A DNA stretch of 64,000 bases from Streptomyces xiamenensis. GTDB lineage: Bacteria; Actinomycetota; Actinomycetes; Streptomycetales; Streptomycetaceae. Positions 51,524-60,063 of the stretch are shown piece by piece (the first letter of the stretch is position 1; each line of letters begins with the position of its first letter). Made by a program: the position numbers and the translations under genes. The stretch lies in contig NZ_CP009922.3 of assembly GCF_000993785.3 (NCBI RefSeq), positions 1,178,001-1,242,000 of the forward strand, written 5' to 3'. The notes under the pieces were generated by a model, which was not told where the DNA came from, did no database searches, and worked only from the letters and a program-made list of their open reading frames with translations.

Positions 51524-52468
51524 GTGTCCGCTGTCGCGCCCGACGGTCGTAAGATGCTGCGCCTTGAGGTCCGGAACAGCCAGACCCCGATCGAACGCAA
51601 GCCCGAGTGGATCAAGACCAGGGCCACGATGGGTCCTGAGTACAAGGACCTGCTGGGTCTGGTGAAGCGGGAGGGGCTGCACACGGTCTGCCAGGAGGCG
51701 GGCTGTCCCAACATCTTCGAATGCTGGGAGGACCGGGAGGCCACGTTCCTGATCGGGGGCGAGCAGTGCACCCGGCGCTGCGACTTCTGCCAGATCGACA
51801 CCGGCAAGCCGGCCGAGCTCGACCGGGACGAGCCGCGCCGGGTGGCCGAGTCCGTCCGGCAGATGGAGCTGAAGTACGCCACCATCACCGGGGTCGCCCG
51901 TGACGACCTGGAGGACGGCGGGGCCTGGCTGTACGCGGAGACGGTCCGGCAGATCCACACGCTGCTCCCCGGCACCGGGGTGGAGCTGCTGATCCCGGAC
52001 TTCAACGCGGTGCCCGAGCAGCTGGCCGAGGTGTTCTCCTCGCGGCCCGAGGTGCTGGCGCACAACGTGGAGACGGTGCCGAGGATCTTCAAGCGGATCC
52101 GGCCCGGCTTCCGTTACGAGCGGTCACTGGAAGTGATCACGCGGGCGCGCGAGGCGGGCCTGGTCACCAAGTCCAACCTGATCCTGGGCCTGGGCGAGAC
52201 CCGCGAGGAGGTCAGCGACGCGCTGCGCCAGATGCACGACGCGGGCACCGAGCTGGTCACGATCACCCAGTACCTGCGGCCCACGCCGCGGCACCACCCC
52301 GTGGAGCGCTGGGTGAAGCCGGCGGAGTTCGTGGAGCTCCAGCAGGAGGCCGAGGAGATCGGCTACGCGGGGGTCATGTCCGGCCCGCTGGTGCGTTCGT
52401 CGTACCGGGCGGGGCGGCTGTACCGGCAGGCGCTGGAGCGGCGCGAGGCGGCGTCCCCGGCGGCCTGA
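51524..52468 (+). CDS. lipA: lipoyl synthase
   Basis: Radical-SAM enzyme that inserts two sulfurs into octanoyl groups, using a sacrificed auxiliary Fe-S cluster. The 314 residues have the auxiliary cysteines ([12 protein letters not shown]), the SAM cluster CTRRCDFC and the C-terminal serine in [11 protein letters not shown] 51524 follows GGGAGGCGG. Cotranscribed with lipB; products are needed by SucB and the glycine cleavage system. Confidence 0.97.
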   Translation: MSAVAPDGRKMLRLEVRNSQTPIERKPEWIKTRATMGPEYKDLLGLVKREGLHTVCQEAGCPNIFECWEDREATFLIGGEQCTRRCDFCQIDTGKPAELDRDEPRRVAESVRQMELKYATITGVARDDLEDGGAWLYAETVRQIHTLLPGTGVELLIPDFNAVPEQLAEVFSSRPEVLAHNVETVPRIFKRIRPGFRYERSLEVITRAREAGLVTKSNLILGLGETREEVSDALRQMHDAGTELVTITQYLRPTPRHHPVERWVKPAEFVELQQEAEEIGYAGVMSGPLVRSSYRAGRLYRQALERREAASPAA

Positions 52469-52515
52469 GCCGCCCTGGGCGCCGGTGTCGGCGGGACGGC
52501 CGTAAACTTGCCGAC

Positions 52516-53226
52516 ATGGCGCGGAAGGACAAGGAACAAGATTCCGAGAACCCAGGGCGGCTCAAGCAGATCGCTCTGACGTACAAGATGACCAAGCGGG
52601 TCGATCGGTGGATCGGCCTGGTCATCTCTGCAGTCGGCCTGGGCACCTTCGGTGTGATCCTTGGCATCGGCTTTCTGATCGGTCACCCGATCTATCTGGG
52701 CATCCTGGGCTTCCTGGTCGCTTTGCTGACCACGGCCATCGTCTTCGGGCGGCGGGCCGAACGGGCGGCTTTCAGCCAGATGGAGGGGCAGCCGGGAGCG
52801 GCCGCCGCCGTGCTGGAGAACCTGCGGCGCGGCTTCGTGTTCACCCCGGCGGTGGCGATCAACCGCCAGCAGGACGTGGTGCACCGGGCGGTCGGCAAGT
52901 GCGGCGTGGTGCTGGTCGGCGAGGGCAACCCGAACCGGGTGAAGACGCTCATGGCCGCCGAGAAGCGCCGGATGAACCGGGTGGTCTCGGAGGTGCCGGT
53001 GCACGACGTGCTCGTCGGCACCGGCGAGGACCAGGTGCCGCTGAAGAAGCTGCGGAGCAAGGTCATGAAGTTCCCGCGGGTGCTGCCGGGCCACCGGGTC
53101 ACCGAGGTGAACGACCGGCTGCGCGCGATGGGCGACCTGATGAGCAACATGCCGCTGCCGAAGGGCCCGATGCCCAAGGGTATGAAGCTGCCGAAGGGCG
53201 GCCCGCAGCAGCGCAGGGGGCGCTGA
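52516..53226 (+). CDS. DUF4191 membrane protein
   Basis: Conserved actinobacterial protein found immediately after lipA. The 236 residues have a charged N-terminus, two adjacent membrane helices (about 37-58 and 62-79) and a basic cytosolic domain with a Pro/Lys/Gly-rich tail (LPKGPMPKGMKLPKGG). Function unknown; constant linkage to lipA suggests a role in lipoate metabolism or simple operon carriage. ATG 52516 is 47 bases after the lipA stop. Confidence 0.88.
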   Translation: MARKDKEQDSENPGRLKQIALTYKMTKRVDRWIGLVISAVGLGTFGVILGIGFLIGHPIYLGILGFLVALLTTAIVFGRRAERAAFSQMEGQPGAAAAVLENLRRGFVFTPAVAINRQQDVVHRAVGKCGVVLVGEGNPNRVKTLMAAEKRRMNRVVSEVPVHDVLVGTGEDQVPLKKLRSKVMKFPRVLPGHRVTEVNDRLRAMGDLMSNMPLPKGPMPKGMKLPKGGPQQRRGR

Positions 53227-53260
53227 GCGAACCCGTCACGGATGACGGGTGGACATCGAA

Positions 53261-53298
53261 CGGAAGGGCCCGGCGGTCGATCCCGCCGGGCCCTTCCG
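53261..53298. terminator. terminator after the lipA/DUF4191 unit
   Basis: CGGAAGGGCCCGGCGG and its exact complement form a 16-bp stem around TCGATC. A smaller perfect hairpin (ACCCGTCA/TGACGGGT, 53231-53250) lies just before it. Confidence 0.9.
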
Positions 53299-53388
53299 CT
53301 GTGTCCGTCCTCCGTACCTCGGTGCCGCGGTGCCGCGATGCCGTCGCTGGTCGTCCCGGTCGCCCGCCGGCGTCGGGGCCCGGTGGGC

Positions 53389-53877
53389 TCAGACGCGGAG
53401 CTGTACGGCCTCGGTGAGCCGGTCGTGGAGCCCGCGGCTGTCGCGGTCCCAGATCAGGGCCGGGACGGCGAGCGCGAGCAGGACCGTACGGGCGGCGGCG
53501 CGCGGGAAGCTCAGCCGCTCCCCGCTGAGGTGGACGACGCGCAGGCCCAGCAGCCGCTTGCCCGGGGTGGAGCCCAGGGTGCCGACGGTGAGGATGCCGG
53601 TGACGGTGAAGACCAGCAGGGTCCAGTTGCCCAGCGAGCTCGGGCCGTCGGCGAGCAGACCGTATGCGATCAGGGCGCACAGCGCCCAGTCGACACAGAT
53701 GGCCGCCACCCGCCGGCCGAGCGAGGCGATGGAGCCCGGCCCGTGCTCGGGGAGGCCGAAGCGCTCGCCCCGGTAGCCGAAGTCGACCCCCATGCTCTCG
53801 GCGGTGGCCCGGGGGCCGGAGAGCCAGGATCCGATGACCTGTCGATTGTCGAGCTCTTTGTCCGCCTCTTTGTCCAC
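53389..53877 (-). CDS. RDD-family membrane protein
   Basis: The 162 residues contain an RDD domain with LGRRVAAICVDWALC (Arg and Asp of the name), two or three membrane helices and a C-terminal RDSRGLHDRLTEA. Function of the family is unclear; transport of ions or osmolytes has been suggested. Start GTG 53877 gives an acidic cytosolic lead. Divergent from glnA, with the GlnR site in the shared 230-base gap. Confidence 0.85.
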   Translation of the reverse strand: MDKEADKELDNRQVIGSWLSGPRATAESMGVDFGYRGERFGLPEHGPGSIASLGRRVAAICVDWALCALIAYGLLADGPSSLGNWTLLVFTVTGILTVGTLGSTPGKRLLGLRVVHLSGERLSFPRAAARTVLLALAVPALIWDRDSRGLHDRLTEAVQLRV

Positions 53878-53972
53878 CCGTCCACGGTAGCGCGGTCCGC
53901 CCGGCGGTCTCCGGGCGGCTCCCGCCGCGGGCGCCCACCGGCCAGTCGCCGGAGGTTGCTCCGGTTGGCTGG

Positions 53973-54010
53973 TTAACATCGGCGAAACACGAGGGTCATG
54001 CCCGAGAAAT
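53973..54010 (+). promoter_or_regulatory. GlnR binding site of glnA
   Basis: Four pentamers with exact 11-base spacing: TTAAC (53973), GAAAC (53984), GTCAT (53995) and GAAAT (54006), matching the streptomycete GlnR a-b-a-b pattern (gTnAc-n6-GaAAc-n6). A possible -10, TAGGGT, follows at 54021-54026 with no good -35, as expected of an activated promoter. The glnA start is 98 bases downstream. Confidence 0.85.
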
Positions 54011-54107
54011 GGCCGGTTCTTAGGGTCGGCCCCGGCAGGTCCGTGCCCCGGGCCCGCACCCGAGCTGCGCATTCCCCGCCCGATGGGTGGGCAAGGAGGA
54101 CGATCGG

Positions 54108-55523
54108 ATGTTCCAGAACGCCGACGAGATCAAGAAGTACATTGCGGATAACGACGTCAAATTCATCGACGTCCGCTTCTGCGATCTGCCGGGCATCATG
54201 CAGCACGTCACGCTCCCGGTCCAGGCTTTCGACCCGGATGAGCAGCTGATGTTCGACGGCTCGTCGATCCGCGGCTTCCAGGCCATCCACGAGTCCGACA
54301 TGGCGCTCGTCCCTGACCTCTCCACCGCGCGTCTCGACCCGTTCCGCAAGGACAAGACGGTCAACATCAACTTCTTCATCCAGGACCCGATCACGGGCGA
54401 GGCGTACAGCCGCGACCCGCGCAACGTGGCGAAGAAGGCCGAGGCCTACCTGGCCTCCTCCGGCATCGCCGACACCGCGTACTTCGGGCCCGAGGCGGAG
54501 TTCTACGTCTTCGACGACGTGCGCTTCGAGACCAAGTCGAACGCCGGCTACTACTACATCGACTCCGAGGCGGGCGCCTGGAACACCGGCGCCATCGAGG
54601 AGGGCGGCAACCGCGGGTACAAGGTCCGCTACAAGGGCGGCTACTTCCCCGCCCCGCCGGTCGACCACTTCGCCGACCTGCGCGCGGAGATCACCCTGGA
54701 GCTGATCAACGCCGGTCTTGAGGTCGAGCGCCAGCACCACGAGGTGGGCACCGCGGGCCAGGCGGAGATCAACTACAAGTACAACACCCTGCTGGCCGCC
54801 GCCGACGATCTGATGCTGTTCAAGTACATCGTCAAGAACGTCGCCTGGCGCAACGGCAAGACCGCCACCTTCATGCCCAAGCCGATCTTCGGTGACAACG
54901 GCTCCGGCATGCACGTCCACCAGTCGCTGTGGACGGGCGGCTCCCCGCTCTTCTACGACGAGCAGGGGTACGCGGGCCTGTCCGACATGGCCCGCTACTA
55001 CATCGGCGGCATCCTCAAGCACGCCCCGTCGCTGCTGGCGTTCACCAACCCGACGCTGAACTCGTACCACCGTCTGGTGCCGGGCTTCGAGGCCCCCGTC
55101 AACATGGTGTACTCGCAGCGCAACCGCTCGGCCGCGATGCGCATCCCGATCACGGGCTCCAACCCGAAGGCCAAGCGCGTGGAGTTCCGCGCCCCGGACC
55201 CGTCCTCCAACCCGTACCTGGCCTTCTCCGCCCTGCTGCTGGCGGGCCTGGACGGCGTCAAGAACAAGATCGAGCCGCCGGAGCCGGTCGACAAGGACCT
55301 GTACGAGCTGGCCCCCGAGGAGCACGCGGAGCTGGCCCAGGTCCCGACCTCCCTGCCGGCCGTGCTGGAGGCCCTGGAGGAGGACAACGACTACCTGCTG
55401 GCGGGTGGCGTCTTCACCACTGACCTGATCGAGACCTGGGTGGACTTCAAGCGCGAGAAGGAAATCGCGCCGATGGCCCAGCGCCCGCACCCGCACGAGT
55501 TCGAGCTGTACTTCGACGTGTAA
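54108..55523 (+). CDS. glnA: glutamine synthetase type I
   Basis: Assimilates ammonium into glutamine. The 471 residues contain the family signatures FDGSSIRGF, the metal glutamates in [24 protein letters not shown] and the adenylylation site with Tyr399 in KDLYELAP, so activity should be switched by adenylylation (GlnE). ATG 54108 follows AAGGAGG by eight bases. Preceded by a GlnR site and followed by a strong terminator; monocistronic. Confidence 0.98.
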   Translation: MFQNADEIKKYIADNDVKFIDVRFCDLPGIMQHVTLPVQAFDPDEQLMFDGSSIRGFQAIHESDMALVPDLSTARLDPFRKDKTVNINFFIQDPITGEAYSRDPRNVAKKAEAYLASSGIADTAYFGPEAEFYVFDDVRFETKSNAGYYYIDSEAGAWNTGAIEEGGNRGYKVRYKGGYFPAPPVDHFADLRAEITLELINAGLEVERQHHEVGTAGQAEINYKYNTLLAAADDLMLFKYIVKNVAWRNGKTATFMPKPIFGDNGSGMHVHQSLWTGGSPLFYDEQGYAGLSDMARYYIGGILKHAPSLLAFTNPTLNSYHRLVPGFEAPVNMVYSQRNRSAAMRIPITGSNPKAKRVEFRAPDPSSNPYLAFSALLLAGLDGVKNKIEPPEPVDKDLYELAPEEHAELAQVPTSLPAVLEALEEDNDYLLAGGVFTTDLIETWVDFKREKEIAPMAQRPHPHEFELYFDV

Positions 55524-55556
55524 GCGGATCGGCACCGCGCGCAGGCGCGGAACGCA

Positions 55557-55590
55557 CCGGCGGGCAGTCCCTGATGGGGCTGCCCGCCGG
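55557..55590. terminator. terminator after glnA
   Basis: CCGGCGGGCAGTCCC pairs with GGGGCTGCCCGCCGG (one G-T) around TGAT and is followed by GCTTTT, a rare T-tract here. Confidence 0.9.
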
Positions 55591-55632
55591 GCTTTTCGGC
55601 GTTGTTCTGTTGTGTCTATGTGCGACTCCCTG

Positions 55633-56130
55633 TCAGGTCGTCATCCTCTCGCTGTGGGTGTGGCGCTTGCGGCGCATCGCCAGTGCCGCGCCGGTGGCTG
55701 CCAGTCCCAGAAGGAAGATGACACCGCCGACGATGATCTGGCTGAGGATGATGCCGCCGCTGGCGCCACTGCCCACCGTCCAGATCGCAACGATCGACCA
55801 CGCTCCGATGACGCACAGGGCCAGGCCCATGCCGTGCATCCGCTCCGGCACCAGGGCGAAGCCCAGCGCCAGCACCGCCACCGCGATTCCGAGGATCAGG
55901 TTGTGTATGCCCAGACGCGGCTGGGCGGCGATGAACGTCGGCACCAGCCAGGCGGAGACCGCCAGATACAGGCCGGCCAGGAAGACCGGTGCGTCCACCA
56001 GCGGCACTGTCGCGCCACCTGTCACACGGGAGTAGCGCTCCCGCATCTCACGTGCGTCGGGGTGGTCCGCCATGCTGGTGTCCCTGCGATGGGAGACGTC
56101 CGTACCCCTGTGGTGTGAGACGTCGGCCAT
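55633..56130 (-). CDS. SPW-repeat membrane protein
   Basis: The 165 residues have a His/Asp-rich cytosolic lead (1-45), four membrane helices arranged as two hairpins and the SPW-like motifs VSAWLVP and IGAWSIVA, ending in a basic tail. Function unknown; these proteins are common in actinobacteria and often near cell-envelope genes. ATG 56130 has AAGGAGG nine bases upstream. The upstream 100 bases (about 56170-56265) are strikingly AT-rich and probably hold the promoter. Confidence 0.8.
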   Translation of the reverse strand: MADVSHHRGTDVSHRRDTSMADHPDAREMRERYSRVTGGATVPLVDAPVFLAGLYLAVSAWLVPTFIAAQPRLGIHNLILGIAVAVLALGFALVPERMHGMGLALCVIGAWSIVAIWTVGSGASGGIILSQIIVGGVIFLLGLAATGAALAMRRKRHTHSERMTT

Positions 56131-56357
56131 GCGACTCGCCTCCTTCTGTGGGATTCGTGCGACCGCGCTGTCTCAGTCTCATTTACAGACCTTGCTCCCA
56201 TTGTGTACCCATTGCCCCGTTTGGCGCATTTCGGGCCAGATATTTTTTTCTGCCCCGGAGTACGGGTCTGGGATCGCGGCTCCGCACCGCGTTACCGCTG
56301 GTTTCTCTCTCAAACCCCGGGTACCCGCCGGGCCCGGCACCGAAGGAGGGACCTGAC

Positions 56358-56741
56358 ATGCAGGAACGGGGCAGCAGTCGGCTGAGCGCGCATCAGGACG
56401 ATCAGCTGAAGCACGAGGTGGAAGGGGTGCTGCGGGCGGACCGGCCCACCCGGGCCGACGCCTGGCGGGATCCGGAGCCGGTGGAGGGCGCGGACGGCGC
56501 GACGCCGCCACCCGGTGCGGGGGACGACCGGGAGGTGCGCGACGAGGCGTTCCGTTTCGAGCTGGCGCGGCATCTGCGGCGGACCGGGTTCCCGGCGAAG
56601 CGGTCGGAGGTCCTGCGCACCCTGCTGGAGGAGCGGGCGCCGGACGAGCTGATCGATCAGGTGCGGTCGCTGCCGCGGCGCAGCAGCTACGCGAATGTGC
56701 AGGAGCTGGTGGCGGCGCTGGGGCGGGCTCCGCGCTCCTAG
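56358..56741 (+). CDS. DUF2795 protein
   Basis: A cytosolic acidic protein of 127 residues. The N-terminal 65 residues are charged and probably disordered; the C-terminal 60 (RFELARHLRRTGFPAKRSEV...YANVQELVAAL) form the DUF2795 helical domain. Function unknown. ATG 56358 follows GAAGGAGGG by seven bases. Its stop overlaps the stop of the convergent deacetylase gene by four bases. Confidence 0.8.
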   Translation: MQERGSSRLSAHQDDQLKHEVEGVLRADRPTRADAWRDPEPVEGADGATPPPGAGDDREVRDEAFRFELARHLRRTGFPAKRSEVLRTLLEERAPDELIDQVRSLPRRSSYANVQELVAALGRAPRS

Positions 56742-57592
56742 ACGGGGGGCGCGGTGGGCAGGACCAGTTCGTAGCCGCGGTCCAGGAGCTTGGGAAGGAC
56801 CTGGCCGAGGGCGGTGACCGTCTGGGAACGGTCGCCGCCTCCGTCGTGGGTGAGGACGATCGCCCCGGAGTGGGCGCCCTCCAGGACCGAGCCGGCGATG
56901 CTGGAGGTGCCGGGTCTGGCCCAGTCGTTGGTGTCGACGGACCAGCCCAGGGGTTCCATGCCGAGTTCGGCGCAGACGGTGAGGGACGCCTTGTCCCAGG
57001 CGCCGTACGGGGCGCGGGCGAGGTCGGGCGGGGCGCCGAGGATGTCCTGGATGATGTCGCAGGTGTCGCCCAGCTCGCGGCGCACCCGCTTCTGCGAGAG
57101 AGTGTCCAGCTGCGGATGGCTCCAGGAGTGGTTGGCCACCACATGGCCCTCGTCGGCGATGGCGCGCACCAGGTCGGGGTGGGAGTGGGCGTTCTCGCCG
57201 ATGACGAAGAAGGTGCCGGGAACCTTGTACGTGCGCAGCAGCTTGAGCACCTGGGGCGTGTACGTGGGGTGCGGGCCGTCGTCCAGGGTGATGGCGATCT
57301 TCTTGCCCGGGGTGGCGAGGGTCAGGGCGGCCTCGGCGCGCACCGGCAGCGGCTGCCGGGGTGGCGTGGTCCGGGCGGCACTGCCGGAGGTGAAGGGGCG
57401 CAGGCGGTAGGAGTCCGCGGCGGGGGCCGCCGGTGCGGCGGGGCCCGGGGCCGCGCCGGCCGTGCCCGTACCGGCGCCGGAGGAGGAGCACGCGGTCAGC
57501 AGGCGGTCGAGGCCGAGGATGCTGAGGCAGGCGGTGGCGCCGAGCAGGACGCGGCGGGGCACGGCGGACTTCTCTGAGACTTCCGATGACAT
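56738..57592 (-). CDS. lipoprotein polysaccharide deacetylase (NodB domain)
   Basis: Removes acetyl groups from cell-surface glycans. The 284 residues have a basic-hydrophobic export signal ending in a lipobox LTAC (Cys35), an Ala/Pro-rich spacer and a NodB domain with the metal motifs ITLDDGPHPTY (first Asp catalytic), NHSWSHPQL and APYGAWD, then DWARPGT. A twin Arg (VPRRVLLG) before the hydrophobic core could mark Tat export. Acts at the outer membrane face on peptidoglycan or chitin-like chains (family knowledge). Confidence 0.88.
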   Translation of the reverse strand: MSSEVSEKSAVPRRVLLGATACLSILGLDRLLTACSSSGAGTGTAGAAPGPAAPAAPAADSYRLRPFTSGSAARTTPPRQPLPVRAEAALTLATPGKKIAITLDDGPHPTYTPQVLKLLRTYKVPGTFFVIGENAHSHPDLVRAIADEGHVVANHSWSHPQLDTLSQKRVRRELGDTCDIIQDILGAPPDLARAPYGAWDKASLTVCAELGMEPLGWSVDTNDWARPGTSSIAGSVLEGAHSGAIVLTHDGGGDRSQTVTALGQVLPKLLDRGYELVLPTAPPV

Positions 57593-57719
57593 GATTAACG
57601 GATCTCATGCCTTGGAAGGGCTCACCACCGCCCGCGTCCGTTCGGAGCACCGGCGCCCGGGCCCGCCCGGCACCCACCGGGGCACGGCGGTCCGGCGCGG
57701 GCCGGGGATCGGTCAGGGA

Positions 57720-58640
57720 TCAGCCGGCCGCGCCCAGTTGCCCCTCGGCCGTCGCCAGGATCTCCGTCACCCGCAGCGCGAACCGTACGTCGCACGGGTG
57801 CGCCTCACCCGTCCGCGCCGCCCGCTCCAGCGCGTCGATCGCCGCGCCGAACGCCTCCACGTGCCGGGCCTCGCCCCGGTCCGGGAGCGTCACGATGCCC
57901 GGCTTGCCGCGCAGCACCGCCGACATCGACGACGCCTGCGGAGGCACCGACAGGCTCACCGTGAGGGTGCTGGAGGCGCCGCTCACATGGCGCAGCGCCA
58001 TGTGCACCATGTCGCCGGGGCCCCGGGCGGCGGTGATCGCGTCCAGCCCGGTGACATCGCCCAGCGGCGGCAGCAGCACCGACAGCGCGTGCGGGCCGAT
58101 GTCCCACAGTCCGCCCTTCTCCCGCCGCCACGGGGAGGCGGCGTACGGGCTGTCGCTGCCGCCCTCGTCGAAGATGCCGGAGAACCACTCGGCGCGGCCG
58201 TTCACCCAGCCGTCGGTCTCCTGCTGCTCCACCAGCCAGGCCGCCGACTCGGGGGTGAAGTGCAGGGTGAAGAAGACCACCGACGCCACCCCGGCGGCCG
58301 CGGCTGCCTCGGCCACCTCCCGGGCCGCCGGCACGGTCGTGGCCAGCGGCTTGTCCAGCAGCAGATGACGGCCGGCCGCCGCGGCCCGTACCGCCAGCGG
58401 GGCCTGGACGTCCGGCGGCAGCGCGATCGCCACCGCGTCGCAGTCGGCGATCAGCGCGTCGGCGTCCTCGTAGGCCCGGGTGTCCAGCCGCCCGGCCAAC
58501 TCCCGCGCCGCCTCGGGGCGGCGGCCCCACACGCCCACCAAGTCCACCCCGGGGTGCCCGGCCAGGGCGGGCCCCTGGGTCAACCGGGCCCAGGGGCCGG
58601 TGCCGAACAGTCCGAAGCGCATGCGCAGAGGAAGTGACAT
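57720..58640 (-). CDS. Gfo/Idh/MocA-family oxidoreductase
   Basis: NAD(P)-dependent sugar-type oxidoreductase of 306 residues with the Rossmann loop FGLFGTGPWA (about 8-17), the family's KPLA motif (HLLLDKPLATT, about 95) and a C-terminal beta domain. ATG 58640 is chosen; ATG 58622 would give the shortest full Rossmann start. Substrate unknown. Divergent from glnII with the GlnR site between them, so part of its promoter may fall within reach of GlnR. Confidence 0.87.
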   Translation of the reverse strand: MSLPLRMRFGLFGTGPWARLTQGPALAGHPGVDLVGVWGRRPEAARELAGRLDTRAYEDADALIADCDAVAIALPPDVQAPLAVRAAAAGRHLLLDKPLATTVPAAREVAEAAAAAGVASVVFFTLHFTPESAAWLVEQQETDGWVNGRAEWFSGIFDEGGSDSPYAASPWRREKGGLWDIGPHALSVLLPPLGDVTGLDAITAARGPGDMVHMALRHVSGASSTLTVSLSVPPQASSMSAVLRGKPGIVTLPDRGEARHVEAFGAAIDALERAARTGEAHPCDVRFALRVTEILATAEGQLGAAG

Positions 58641-58700
58641 GCCACACAGGGTAAGGGCCGTTCCGCCGCACCGGCACGCCGTCCGCCGGCCCAAACCCCG

Positions 58701-58738
58701 TTCACAGCTCGTTAACAACCGGGCAACTGGTCAGAAAC
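58701..58738 (+). promoter_or_regulatory. GlnR binding site of glnII
   Basis: Four pentamers at 11-base steps: TTCAC (58701), TTAAC (58712), GCAAC (58723) and GAAAC (58734). Boxes one and four match the GlnR consensus well, box three has one change and box two is degenerate. The glnII start is 96 bases downstream, almost the same distance as at glnA. Confidence 0.75.
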
Positions 58739-58833
58739 CGCAGGTAGCGAGGGTGGCGACAGCGTATGGACCACCCCGCACACCCCCACACGCCATTGCG
58801 ACATCTGCGATGAACTCCTCAAGGAGCACGACC

Positions 58834-59853
58834 GTGAGCTACAAGGCCGAGTACATCTGGATCGACGGCACCTCGCCGACGGCGAAGCTGCGTTCGAAGA
58901 CGAAGATCCTCGCCGACGGCGCCGAGCCCCCGGTCTGGGGCTTCGACGGCTCCAGCACCAACCAGGCCGAGGGCCACGCCTCGGACCGCGTCCTGAAGCC
59001 GGTCGCCTCCTACCCGGACCCGATCCGCGGCGGGAACGACATCCTGGTGCTGTGCGAGGTCTTCAACACCGACGACACCCCGCACGAGTCCAACACCCGT
59101 GCCCTGCTGCGCCCGGTGGCCGAGCAGTACGCCGCGCAGGAGCCGATCTTCGGCATCGAGCAGGAGTACACGTTCTTCGAGGGCTCCCGCCCGCTCGGCT
59201 TCCCCGAGAACGGCTTCCCGGCCCCGCAGGGCGGCTACTACTGCGGCGTCGGCGTGGACGAGATCCACGGCCGTGACATCGTCGAGGCGCACCTGGAGCA
59301 CTGCCTCAAGGCGGGCCTGGGCATCTCCGGCATCAACGCCGAGGTCATGCCGGGCCAGTGGGAGTTCCAGGTCGGCCCGCTCTCCCCGCTGGAGGTCGCC
59401 GACCAGCTGTGGGTGGCCCGCTGGCTGCTCTACCGCACCGCCGAGGACTTCGGCGTGGCCGCCACCCTGGACCCCAAGCCCGTCAAGGGCGACTGGAACG
59501 GCGCCGGCGCGCACACCAACTTCTCCACCAAGGCCATGCGCGAGGGCTACGACGCGATCATCACCGCGTGCGAGTCCCTGGGCAAGGACGGCAAGCCGCT
59601 GGAGCACGTCAAGAACTACGGCGTGGGCGTCGAGGACCGGCTCACCGGCGCGCACGAGACCGCCCCGTGGGACCAGTACAGCTACGGCGTGTCCGACCGC
59701 GGTGCCTCGGTCCGCATCCCGTGGCAGGTCGAGCGGGACAAGAAGGGCTACATCGAGGACCGGCGCCCCAACGCCAACGTCGACCCGTACGTCGTCACCC
59801 GGCTGATCACCGACACCTGCGGCGCGGCGCTCGCCGAGGCCGGCCAGGTCTGA
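58834..59853 (+). CDS. glnII: glutamine synthetase type II (eukaryotic-like)
   Basis: Second, heat-labile glutamine synthetase found in actinobacteria and rhizobia. The 339 residues match the short GSII class: KAEYIWIDGTS, WGFDGSSTNQAEG, GIEQEYTFFEG and KPVKGDWNGAGAHTNFST. There is no adenylylation site. GTG 58834 follows AAGGAG by seven bases. Its own GlnR site lies upstream, so it is probably induced by nitrogen limitation. Confidence 0.97.
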   Translation: MSYKAEYIWIDGTSPTAKLRSKTKILADGAEPPVWGFDGSSTNQAEGHASDRVLKPVASYPDPIRGGNDILVLCEVFNTDDTPHESNTRALLRPVAEQYAAQEPIFGIEQEYTFFEGSRPLGFPENGFPAPQGGYYCGVGVDEIHGRDIVEAHLEHCLKAGLGISGINAEVMPGQWEFQVGPLSPLEVADQLWVARWLLYRTAEDFGVAATLDPKPVKGDWNGAGAHTNFSTKAMREGYDAIITACESLGKDGKPLEHVKNYGVGVEDRLTGAHETAPWDQYSYGVSDRGASVRIPWQVERDKKGYIEDRRPNANVDPYVVTRLITDTCGAALAEAGQV

Positions 59854-59928
59854 TCCCGCCCCCGGAAACGTCCCCGGTCCGTGGCTGGCAGCTCGGACAC
59901 GGACCGGGTGACCCGCCGCGGATCCGAT

Positions 59929-59972
59929 GACCCGAAGCCGCGGTGTACCTGGGTACACCACGGCTTCGGGTC
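59929..59972. terminator. long hairpin after glnII
   Basis: GACCCGAAGCCGCGGTGTACC and its near-complete complement (one mismatch) leave a two-base loop, a very stable 21-position stem. A second inverted repeat (CCCGGTCCGTG with its complement) lies just before it at about 59873-59908. Confidence 0.85.
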
Positions 59973-60063
59973 GCGGCCCCCGTGATCGGGGCCCGCGCTC
60001 TCCGGAAGACTGTCCTCCGTACACACGCACCCACAGCAGCACGCGGCGGAGGACACGGACACC

